A DNA stretch of 64,000 bases, from the NCBI GenBank assembly GCA_030425705.1, contig JAUHZU010000009.1:101459-165458 (forward strand). The letters run 5' to 3'. This document shows positions 8,602 through 15,861 of this stretch, piece after piece. Position 1 is the first letter of the stretch, and the number at the start of each line of letters is the position of its first letter. A program made the translations under genes and the position numbers. Source of the DNA: Phycisphaerae bacterium (GTDB lineage Bacteria > Planctomycetota > Phycisphaerae > Phycisphaerales > Phycisphaeraceae). A model generated the notes under the pieces. That model was not told the origin of the DNA. It worked only from the letters and a program-made list of their open reading frames with translations, and did not search any database.

Positions 8602-9381
8602 TCAGGCCGGGTTATGTCGCCCGCACATCCCGCACGCCGGGTCGGCATAGGTCTTAACGGTCCGGACACGCATCTCCCGCAGGTTGAGGCGGATCATCCG
8701 TCCGAACAAGGGCTCGCCGAGGCCCGAGAGGAGCTTGACCGCCTCCATCGCGCCCATGCAGCCGACCGTCCCGCTCACCGCGCCGAAGACCGGGAACCGG
8801 CGTTTCCAGGCCGGGGGCACCTCGGGCACCAGGCACCGCAGGCATGGGCCCCCGCCCGGGGCAAGGGTCGTGATCGTCGCCTCCAGATCGTACATCGCGC
8901 ACTCGACCATCGGCTTGCCCTGGGCGACCGCCTGATCGTTCATCGCGAAGCGCTCCTGGAACATCGGCGCGGCATCGACCACGACATCCGCCAGCCCCAC
9001 CAACTCGGCCGCGTTGTCGTCGCTGATGTTCTCGCCGATCGGTGTGATCTTCAGGCGGGGGTTGAGGTCCTTCAGCCGACGCTCGATCGTCTCGATACGC
9101 GGCTTGCCTAGCCACGCGTGGGTCATAAGCAGTTGCCGGTTGAGGTCCGAGTGCTTCACCACCCCGCCGTGGGCGATGACCAGGTGCCCGACCCCCGCGG
9201 CGGCGAGCTCGTACGCGACGACGCTCCCCAGCCCGCCACAGCGCGAGATGAGGACGGTGCTGTTCTTGAGCCGCCGCTGGCCCTCTTCGCCGAAACCGGG
9301 CGACCACATCTGCCACTCGTAGGTGGCGCGTTCTTCATCGGTCAGCGCGTCGGCGAGGGGTTTGGGGAGGTTCTGATTCAT
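8602..9381 (-). CDS. ThiF/MoeB/HesA-family adenylyltransferase-like protein
   Basis: A 259-aa E1-like protein; relatives activate the C-terminus of sulfur carriers (MoaD, ThiS) with ATP. Seen: CGGLGSVVAYELAAAGVGHL, the DLNRQ arginine motif, and two zinc cysteine pairs, CLRC and CGMC. Oddities: the first glycine of the usual GxGGLG is Arg (SRCGGLG), and the D-C-T-D-N segment holding the catalytic Asp of MoeB reads DAAPM, so that Asp is missing. The start overlaps the importer ATPase stop by four bases, making it the last gene of the seven-gene operon. Next to a molybdate/tungstate-type importer, a link to molybdopterin synthesis is natural, but the missing residues leave activity uncertain. 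Confidence 0.8.
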   Translation of the reverse strand: MNQNLPKPLADALTDEERATYEWQMWSPGFGEEGQRRLKNSTVLISRCGGLGSVVAYELAAAGVGHLVIAHGGVVKHSDLNRQLLMTHAWLGKPRIETIERRLKDLNPRLKITPIGENISDDNAAELVGLADVVVDAAPMFQERFAMNDQAVAQGKPMVECAMYDLEATITTLAPGGGPCLRCLVPEVPPAWKRRFPVFGAVSGTVGCMGAMEAVKLLSGLGEPLFGRMIRLNLREMRVRTVKTYADPACGMCGRHNPA

Positions 9382-10022
9382 GCCGTGTCCTCTTGGATGC
9401 CGCCGTTGACCAGCCGGAACAGGTGCGTGCCGAGCTGCTCGGCCTCGGACGAGCTGTGTGTCACGTGCAACGCGGTGACGTGTTCGTGCCGTTGCACGCG
9501 TTTCAAGAGCTCGATCATACGGCCGCGGGTTTCTTCATCCAAGGCACTGAGCGGCTCGTCCAGGCACAACACCTCCGGCCGAAACGCCAGCGCACGCCCC
9601 AACGCGACCCGCTGCCGCTCGCCGCCGGACAGCCCGCGCGGCTTGCGCTTCAGCAGGTGCCCGATGCCCAGCAGCTCGGCCAACTCCTCGATGCGCTGCT
9701 GCTGCTTCGCCTTGTCCCACTTGCGGAGCTGCATCGCAAAAGCGAGCTGGTCGCGGATCGTCATCGTCGGGAACAGCGCGCCGTCCTGCGGGACATAGCC
9801 GATGCCGCGCTCGCCGGGACGCACGCGGGTGATGTCCCGGCCGTGGAGTGTGACGGTGCCCTGCCTAGTCTTGCGAAGCCCGCAGACGGCCTCGAGCAGC
9901 GTCGTCTTGCCGCAGCCGGTCGGACCCATCAAGATGCCGTAGGCGTTGTCGGGCACGGTAAAAGAAAGGCCCTTGAGCGAAAAGCCGGGCACAGCGATGC
10001 CAAGATTCCGCACCTCGATCAT
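9378..10022 (-). CDS. ABC importer ATPase, molybdate/tungstate-type
   Basis: A 214-aa nucleotide-binding subunit. Walker A is GPTGCGKTT, the signature is LSGGERQRVALGRAL, Walker B is VLCLDEPLSALD, and the switch His is in LHVTHSSSEAE. Short size and the GYVPQDGALFPTMTI Q-loop region match ModC/TupC/WtpC-like subunits without the C-terminal regulatory domain. The start is the ATG at 10022, whose first base overlaps the permease stop; the longer open frame to 10499 is a shadow of the permease gene. It would energise the permease encoded directly upstream. Confidence 0.9.
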   Translation of the reverse strand: MIEVRNLGIAVPGFSLKGLSFTVPDNAYGILMGPTGCGKTTLLEAVCGLRKTRQGTVTLHGRDITRVRPGERGIGYVPQDGALFPTMTIRDQLAFAMQLRKWDKAKQQQRIEELAELLGIGHLLKRKPRGLSGGERQRVALGRALAFRPEVLCLDEPLSALDEETRGRMIELLKRVQRHEHVTALHVTHSSSEAEQLGTHLFRLVNGGIQEDTA

Positions 10023-10894
10023 CAGACCACCTCCCGCCCCACGCCGAGCAGGCGCGTGACCAGCAGCACCACCATCGCCAGCGCGACCATCAGCATCGAG
10101 ACCGCCACCGCCCCGTGGATGTTGCCGATCGAGAACTCGAGGTACACACTCGTCGACAGGACCTCGGTCTTCATGCGGGTGGTGCCCGCGAAGATGAGGA
10201 TCGGGCCGAACTCGCCGAGCGACCGCGCCCAGGCGAGGGTGAAGGCGGCGGTCATCCCGCGGTAGGCCTGGGGCAGCGCGACCCGGGAGAACGCCGAGGC
10301 GTGCCCGGCGCCTAGCGTCAGAGCGACACGCTCGGGCCGTGGGTCGATCTGCTCGAACGTCACGCGCATCGTCCGCGTCGCGAACGCCGCGGCGACCGTG
10401 AACTGCGCCAGCACCACCGCCGGGACCTCGTAGGTGATCCCTCGGATGCCGTCGGCACCGATGAGCTTCATCAGGTCGCTGAATGTGGTGTCCATCCACC
10501 GCCCCGCCGGGGTCTGGAACAGGATCAGCAGCGAGATGCCGATGACCAGCGGCGGCAGGACGATCGGGATATCCAGCACCGTGTCGATCAGCTTCTTACC
10601 CGGGAAGCGGTAGCGCGACATCAGGTAGCCGATGGGTACCGCGACCCAGACGGACAGGATGGCCGAGATCGTGCAGGTCAGCAGCGAGAGCGTGATAGAG
10701 AAGCGGATCGCTTCATCGCTCAGCGCCTTGCCGATCTCCGCGAACGAGGTGAACCGCCAGTCGGCCCAGAGCATCGCCAGGATCAGCGCCAGGTAGCTCG
10801 TGCCGATCGCGACCATCACCGTGAAGAACGGGACATCGCTGCGCACCCGTCGGGGCGCGGTCTCGCTCGGCGGTGTCGGCGGGGTGTCTGGCAT
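10022..10894 (-). CDS. ABC importer permease, molybdate/tungstate-type (ModB/TupB-like)
   Basis: A 290-aa protein with a cytoplasmic N-terminus and about six membrane helices (for example TVMVAIGTSYLALILAMLWA, then ITLSLLTCTISAILSVWVAV). The EAA-loop region reads ALTLGAGHASAFSRVALPQA, which contacts the ATPase. LDIPIVLPPLVIGISLL is a phrase typical of the ModB/CysT/WtpB group. It is translationally coupled to the ATPase gene and follows the binding-protein gene by 33 bases. The substrate is probably an oxyanion by family. Confidence 0.9.
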   Translation of the reverse strand: MPDTPPTPPSETAPRRVRSDVPFFTVMVAIGTSYLALILAMLWADWRFTSFAEIGKALSDEAIRFSITLSLLTCTISAILSVWVAVPIGYLMSRYRFPGKKLIDTVLDIPIVLPPLVIGISLLILFQTPAGRWMDTTFSDLMKLIGADGIRGITYEVPAVVLAQFTVAAAFATRTMRVTFEQIDPRPERVALTLGAGHASAFSRVALPQAYRGMTAAFTLAWARSLGEFGPILIFAGTTRMKTEVLSTSVYLEFSIGNIHGAVAVSMLMVALAMVVLLVTRLLGVGREVV

Positions 10895-10927
10895 GCGTAT
10901 GGTCGGCGGCGGGGTGCGCGGTACAGC

Positions 10928-12598
10928 TTAACGCGAGGCCCGCCAGTGGAAGCCCGCCGACTCGAACCGTTGCCGGCTTTCCTCACTGCGGAGCGCTAAG
11001 AACAGCCGCTCCATCAGCTGCTTGTGCTCGGACATCTCCGCGATCGACCAGGGCTGGACCGCGCGGGCCAGGCCCGATTCCCCATCCTGGATCTCGACGA
11101 CTTCCAACTCATCGAGGTTGGCGGCGCTGGACATCACGTTCGAGCGGTAGACGATCACGGCATCCAGCCCCCCCGCCAGGATCTGGCTGACCAGCGTGGG
11201 GCCGACATCCACCTCGACCGACTTCTGTGCCTGGACCCGGCCGTAGATGTTGTTGAACCGTTCCGAGGAGAGCATCTGCCGCGTCAGCGTGCCCAGCGCC
11301 GACTCGGTCGGGTGGCAGACCCCGACGCGGACGCCGGGCTGCAGCAGGTCTTCGGGCGTGCGGATGTCGTGCGGGTTGCCCTTGGCGACGGCGATGACGA
11401 TGTCGTTCTCGGAGACAATCGTGCCTTCGCCGAAGATCCGTTGGCCGCTGTACTCGTGGATCGAGTCGTAGAACTGTACATCGCAGGCCAGATACGCCGA
11501 GGGGAACCGGTCCGGCTCAACACCCGACTCCAGGAGCGCCGTCATCTGTGCGACCAGCTTCCCGCAGCCGGCCCACTGCGGGTCGATGGTCACGCCCTCG
11601 CGTTCGCAGAACTCGGCGATCGTGTCCTCAAACACCGCGCGGAACATCGACCCGCAGTACAACACGATCCGGGGGTCTTCTTCCCACACGTCTCCATCCA
11701 CGACCTCGAAGCCGTCGCTCTCGAACATCGCGAGCCCCGCGTCCCGCGCGGACAGGAACCGCGCCAAACGGAGCGCTTCCGTCGGCCGTTCGGTGGTCGC
11801 GACCACCGCGATCCCGATCCTGCTGACGTGCTCCCGGAACGCGGGGTGCGGGTCTTCAATGATCTCGACACCGTCGGTCATCATCGCGATGGTGTCCCAG
11901 ACCACCGCGGCGTCCAGCGCACCCACGCGTACCGCATCGACCAGCGCGACGACGGTCTCCTGCTCGGTCTTGCGGCGCTGCTCGATGGCGTCGAGGATGC
12001 CCATGTCGCGGGCGATCGCGCGGGTCTTCTTGCCGACCGCGGCGCCCTCGTTGGCGATACCGAAGTCGATATCACTGGCGGGTTCGGCGAGGTCCGCAAG
12101 CGAGGAGATGCCCCGCGGGTTACCCGGCGCGACAATCAGCACGGGGCGCTGCACGCCGATCGGGATGACCTCAGCGATCGTGCCGTCCGACCGACCCTGG
12201 TCGAGGTAGCTGTCCTCGGCGGTCAGGTAGAGGTCCGGCGCGGTGCCGAGTTCGACCTCGGTCTTGATCTGGCCGTAAAGGGTGCCCGAGCCGTGGGCGT
12301 GGACTTCAACCCGGACGCCGTAGCGTGTTTCGTAGTCTGCAAGGACCTTTTCGACAGTCGGCCGAACCCCCGCGGCGCAGTACAGGCGGAGCGGGGCTGT
12401 GTCCGCACGCTTGTCCTCGGTCTGGATCAGTGGCGCTTCGCCACGCAGCGTCAGGACCGCGACCACCAGCACAACAAGCACGGCGGCCGACGACATCGCG
12501 AGGATCGCAGCCGCGTTCGCCGCGCCGAAAGCGCGGCGTCGGATCAAGCCCAGTGAGCGGTGGACGTCCTGAGGATTCGATGGCGAGAGCAGATTCAC
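10928..12598 (-). CDS. Membrane-anchored tandem substrate-binding protein (two ModA-like domains)
   Basis: A 556-aa protein, about twice the family length. A membrane helix lies near residues 29-51 (AAAILAMSSAAVLVVLVVAV). Two ModA-like domains follow: from about residue 69 (LRLYCAAGVRPTVEKVLADY) to 300, and from about 309 (RIVLYCGSMFRAVFEDTIAE) to the end. Each domain has the YCxxx start and a late strand with the hydrophobic pattern GALDAAVVWD or GGLDAVIVYRSN. The start GTG 12598 follows AGGA. ModA-like proteins deliver molybdate or tungstate to the permease; here both lobes stay tethered to the membrane. Whether the two domains bind the same ligand is unknown. Confidence 0.85.
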   Translation of the reverse strand: MNLLSPSNPQDVHRSLGLIRRRAFGAANAAAILAMSSAAVLVVLVVAVLTLRGEAPLIQTEDKRADTAPLRLYCAAGVRPTVEKVLADYETRYGVRVEVHAHGSGTLYGQIKTEVELGTAPDLYLTAEDSYLDQGRSDGTIAEVIPIGVQRPVLIVAPGNPRGISSLADLAEPASDIDFGIANEGAAVGKKTRAIARDMGILDAIEQRRKTEQETVVALVDAVRVGALDAAVVWDTIAMMTDGVEIIEDPHPAFREHVSRIGIAVVATTERPTEALRLARFLSARDAGLAMFESDGFEVVDGDVWEEDPRIVLYCGSMFRAVFEDTIAEFCEREGVTIDPQWAGCGKLVAQMTALLESGVEPDRFPSAYLACDVQFYDSIHEYSGQRIFGEGTIVSENDIVIAVAKGNPHDIRTPEDLLQPGVRVGVCHPTESALGTLTRQMLSSERFNNIYGRVQAQKSVEVDVGPTLVSQILAGGLDAVIVYRSNVMSSAANLDELEVVEIQDGESGLARAVQPWSIAEMSEHKQLMERLFLALRSEESRQRFESAGFHWRASR

Positions 12599-12610
12599 AG
12601 CGGTTTCGTC

Positions 12611-13309
12611 CTAAACATGGATCGATTCATGAACCGTGTCGGCCACCACGCCGCCACGTAGTGTCACCACGCGGTCGGCCTGGTCGTGGTGCAGCGTCGA
12701 GTGGGTCGCGACAAGCACGGTGCCGCCTGCGTCGGCGAAGGCACGCAACGCGGCGAAGGCGGCGTGGGCGTTGTCCGGGTCCAGGTTGCCCGAGGGCTCG
12801 TCGGCGAGGATGACCTTGGGGCCATTGAGCATCGCCCGCGCGATCGCGACGCGCTGCCGCTCGCCCTGGCTGAGTTGGCGGGGCTTGTGGTGCAGGCGGT
12901 CCGCGAGGCCGAGGTCTACCAGACGTTGTTCCGCGCGTTGGCGTGTCTCGGTCTGGCCGGCCCCACGCGGGGTGGCGGCAAGCAGGACGTTCTCAAACGC
13001 GGACAGGTACGGGATCAGTTCGAGCGTCTGGAACACAAACCCGATATGCGCTGCGCGGAAGCGGGCGCGTTCGGCGGCAGTTAGCGCATAAAGATCGTCA
13101 CCGCCGACCCGGACCGTGCCTTCCGTCGGCCGACGCATCCCGCCGACCGCGAGCAGCAGCGTGGTCTTGCCCGAACCGGACGGCCCGGTGACGAGCGCCA
13201 ACTCGCCGGGTCGGAACGACAGTGACACGGCGTTTAGCGCATCAATACGCCCCTGCTTCCCGGTGTAGCGGTGCGAGACCGCGTCGATCTGAATCATCGC
13301 ATCGGCCAA
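12611..13309 (-). CDS. MacB/LolD-type ABC ATPase
   Basis: A 232-aa ATPase. Walker A is [11 protein letters not shown], the Q-loop is [20 protein letters not shown], the signature is [16 protein letters not shown], Walker B is [12 protein letters not shown], and the switch is LVATHS. The phrase EPSGNLD is characteristic of the LolD/MacB/FtsE group, which pairs with FtsX-like permeases. The start is TTG 13309: GGAGG lies six bases before it, whereas ATG 13297 would be 18 bases away. It follows the FtsX-like gene with one base between. Such pairs act as mechanotransmitters or lipoprotein extractors rather than importers. Confidence 0.9.
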   Translation of the reverse strand: MADAMIQIDAVSHRYTGKQGRIDALNAVSLSFRPGELALVTGPSGSGKTTLLLAVGGMRRPTEGTVRVGGDDLYALTAAERARFRAAHIGFVFQTLELIPYLSAFENVLLAATPRGAGQTETRQRAEQRLVDLGLADRLHHKPRQLSQGERQRVAIARAMLNGPKVILADEPSGNLDPDNAHAAFAALRAFADAGGTVLVATHSTLHHDQADRVVTLRGGVVADTVHESIHV

Positions 13310-13310
13310 G

Positions 13311-14507
13311 CTAATCCTCCCGCATCGCGTCCGCGGGGTGCTGGGTCACTGCCCACACGGCCGGAAGAACCGCGGCAAGCGCCGCAAACAGCGTGGCCCC
13401 GGCGACCACGGATACCAGTAGCACAGCGCCCGGCCGGAGTGAATCTGTGCCGACTTCAAACACGCCCGGGCCCCTGAAAACCACAAGCATCCAACCGGCC
13501 GCAACGCCGAGCAACGCGCCGAGCAGCGCCAGAAGCAGCGCCTTGCCAAAGAACAGCACACCCACGGAGATCGAGCCCTTGCCGAGGGCACGGAGCACGC
13601 CGATCTCGCCGCGGCGGTCGCGGACGTTCAGCACGGTGATCGCACCGATTACGATCGGTACGCCGATGAGGATCACCGGCAGCATGACGCCGTGGAACCG
13701 CTCGATGACGCCGGACTGCTGCGCGAGCACGGACCGCTGCAACACCCGGGCGTTGGCGACGTCGGCCTCCCGCTGCACCTGCAGCTCCGGCGCGACTGAT
13801 GCCAGCTCCGTCCGGAGGATGGTCAGCGCCTCCTGCTCGGGGTCCTGGCAGCTCACGCAGTCGAGCGCCTCGATCTTGTTGATCTGCCCGGGCCGATCCA
13901 GCAGGCGCTGGGCGTCGGCGAGGTCGGCGTAGACCCGCAGGTCCTCGGCCGTGCCTTTGGGGACATACACCAACGCCACACGCATCGTCTCGCCCAAAAC
14001 CTCGACGCTGTCGCCGGTCGCGACGCCGAGCGCCTCGGCCACCGCGCTGCCCAGTTCGAGCGTGCCGGGTTCAACCCCGTCGTTCATCTTCTTCTTGGGC
14101 CGGCCCGGGGTGTGCTGCGACGCGGCGATGCCCGTGAACAGCACCGGCCGACCGGCCAACTCGACCCGCGCCTCGAGCATCAGGATCAGGTGGTTCATCG
14201 ACACCGCGTCCTGGGCGACCAGGCGGTCGATCACCGAGTCCGCGACCGTGTCGGGCGAGACCCCGCCGGCGTCGTAGTAGTCCGCCAGGTCGGTCGACGC
14301 CGGGATCAGCGTCAGGTTCGAGCCCATCGCCTTCTGGATGCGGCGGGTGGCGTCCTCGGCCTGCGCCGCGTGTTCCGACAGGGCGCTGGCACCGGACTGG
14401 TAGAACACGACCAGCCCGCTCGCGGCCGCGACGGTCAGCACGATCAGCGCCGCGTTCACCGGCCGAAACCGCAGTTCCTTCAGGATCAGCGCGCAAACGC
14501 CTGGCAT
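13311..14507 (-). CDS. FtsX-like ABC permease
   Basis: A 398-aa permease with one N-terminal helix (AALIVLTVAAASGLVVFYQS), a periplasmic domain of about 220 residues, and three C-terminal helices, the MacB/LolC layout. The conserved cytoplasmic loop reads NVRDRRGEIGVLRALGKGSI, which docks on the MacB/LolD-type ATPase. The periplasmic part holds a CVSC pair (residues about 217-220). Start ATG 14507 follows GGAGG by eight bases and directly abuts the upstream stop. It forms the second transporter of the operon with the ATPase at 12611. Confidence 0.9.
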   Translation of the reverse strand: MPGVCALILKELRFRPVNAALIVLTVAAASGLVVFYQSGASALSEHAAQAEDATRRIQKAMGSNLTLIPASTDLADYYDAGGVSPDTVADSVIDRLVAQDAVSMNHLILMLEARVELAGRPVLFTGIAASQHTPGRPKKKMNDGVEPGTLELGSAVAEALGVATGDSVEVLGETMRVALVYVPKGTAEDLRVYADLADAQRLLDRPGQINKIEALDCVSCQDPEQEALTILRTELASVAPELQVQREADVANARVLQRSVLAQQSGVIERFHGVMLPVILIGVPIVIGAITVLNVRDRRGEIGVLRALGKGSISVGVLFFGKALLLALLGALLGVAAGWMLVVFRGPGVFEVGTDSLRPGAVLLVSVVAGATLFAALAAVLPAVWAVTQHPADAMRED

Positions 14508-14508
14508 C

Positions 14509-15768
14509 TCAGCGGCCTCCCCGTGAACGCAGGACCAGCAGCGTCGCGGACACGGCTACGACCAGCGCAAACCCGCCGAGCACCAGCAGCACGGTCTGGA
14601 CCGGTTTCGGGCCGTCGGACACGGCCGCAGCGGTGGCGGGGACAGGGGCTGCTCCGGCCGAGCGATCCCCGGGCGTGTCCGCTGCGCGCGGTTGTACCGC
14701 CGCATCGCGAGTTGGCGTGTCGGCGCTTGGCGTGGGCGGCACGGTCGTCGCGGGGTCGCTCAGGTCGTGGATCGTGAGCCCCGGGATCCCGATCTGTGTC
14801 CCGGCGTCCTCGGTAAACGGGTCTCGGATGTCTACCCCCGCGCCGGGGCCGCGCTCCAGGATGCGGGACACGGCCGCGCGGGTCGCGGCGCTTTCGGGGT
14901 CGAAGCCCAGCGCGTCATACGCCCGGCGGCGCAGGGCGTCGTCCCAGACCAGCGGGACCGATGTGCCGTAAAGCCAGCCGCGGTCCAGGTCGCACTCGCA
15001 GTCGCGGGCGACAACGCTGAGCATGGTGAACAGCGCGTGATCGGTGAGCTTGTGGCCGGTGAGCACGTCGCCGAGGCGGCGGCCCTTGCCGTAGAGCACG
15101 GCGACGGAGGGCATCGGCTCGTCGGCGTCGGTGATGCCCAGCGACCAGAGCAGCCAGCGTTCCGCTTCACGCTCGTCCACCGGGATAACGCGCAGCGCTG
15201 GGCCGACCTCAATCACTCGGTCGAACCCGGACTTTACCGCATTGATGCGCTGGATGGCGGCCTCCGCGAGTTCGCGCGCGGCATCGTTGGCACCGTCGTC
15301 CGTGCCTTCGACGAGCAGGACCGTCGCGTAGCCGTCGATGAGCGCGGCGGCGAGGCCATCGCGCGCCGGGGAACGGGTCAGCGCACCGATGGTTGATACG
15401 AGTCCTCGTCGGTCGCCACCGGGCGAGGTGCCCAGGAGTTCGTTCCTGCCATCGGGCGCATACACCACCGCGGCGGGGAGGTCGCCCCCGGCTCGGTCCA
15501 CAACATCCGCAAACTGCGTCCCCTCCCCTGCCGAGCCGAGCGTCACCACCACATTGCCCGGTCCGATCGCGGCACGCGCCTCGGCCAGCACACTGTCTCG
15601 CTCATTCGCATCGGCTGTTGCTGGCACCGCGATCACCACGCGGTACGGCCCGCCATGCAGCGGCACAAACCCCACCTCGCGCACGCAATACTCACACGCA
15701 CCCGCCAGCGCGGCGGGCAACAGCATCAGCACGAACGCGGCGAGCAATCGGGAAAGTCGTAAGTGCAT
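14509..15768 (-). CDS. Secreted, C-terminally anchored protein of unknown function with CEYC motif
   Basis: A 419-aa protein that I do not recognise. A signal peptide (RLLAAFVLMLLPAALAGA) is followed at once by CEYC, which could be a disulfide or metal pair; LAGAC is a poor lipobox. The middle (residues 35-325) has alternating strands and helices and two further cysteines (RDCECD). A Pro/Thr/Ala-rich stretch (about 335-385) leads to a C-terminal membrane helix (VLLVLGGFALVVAVSATLLV) and a basic tail. It is the first gene of the operon with the FtsX and ModA-like proteins. Inferred role: an extracytoplasmic partner of the FtsX pair. Confidence 0.7.
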   Translation of the reverse strand: MHLRLSRLLAAFVLMLLPAALAGACEYCVREVGFVPLHGGPYRVVIAVPATADANERDSVLAEARAAIGPGNVVVTLGSAGEGTQFADVVDRAGGDLPAAVVYAPDGRNELLGTSPGGDRRGLVSTIGALTRSPARDGLAAALIDGYATVLLVEGTDDGANDAARELAEAAIQRINAVKSGFDRVIEVGPALRVIPVDEREAERWLLWSLGITDADEPMPSVAVLYGKGRRLGDVLTGHKLTDHALFTMLSVVARDCECDLDRGWLYGTSVPLVWDDALRRRAYDALGFDPESAATRAAVSRILERGPGAGVDIRDPFTEDAGTQIGIPGLTIHDLSDPATTVPPTPSADTPTRDAAVQPRAADTPGDRSAGAAPVPATAAAVSDGPKPVQTVLLVLGGFALVVAVSATLLVLRSRGGR

Positions 15769-15793
15769 CAGGTTCGGGGCTTCGCTAGGAGTG

Positions 15794-15820
15794 CTTACCC
15801 GCCAGGGCAGGATTGTTACA
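15794..15820 (-). promoter_or_regulatory. Bipartite ECF-type promoter motif, site e (variant TGTAAC)
   Basis: Read leftwards: TGTAAC (15815-15820), an 18-base spacer ending GCGGGT, then AAG (15794-15796). The spacing is identical to four other sites in the window. It lies 26 bases before the start of the seven-gene transporter operon, so the leader would be very short. The first box differs at its last base. Confidence 0.5.
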
Positions 15821-15861
15821 TGATAGACCCGGCGGATCGATCGGCTGCAAGAAACGGGGGA

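Noticed and set aside
11024..12556. Plus-strand open frame of 510 codons
   Set aside because: It is antisense to the tandem binding-protein gene in the middle of a continuous minus-strand operon.
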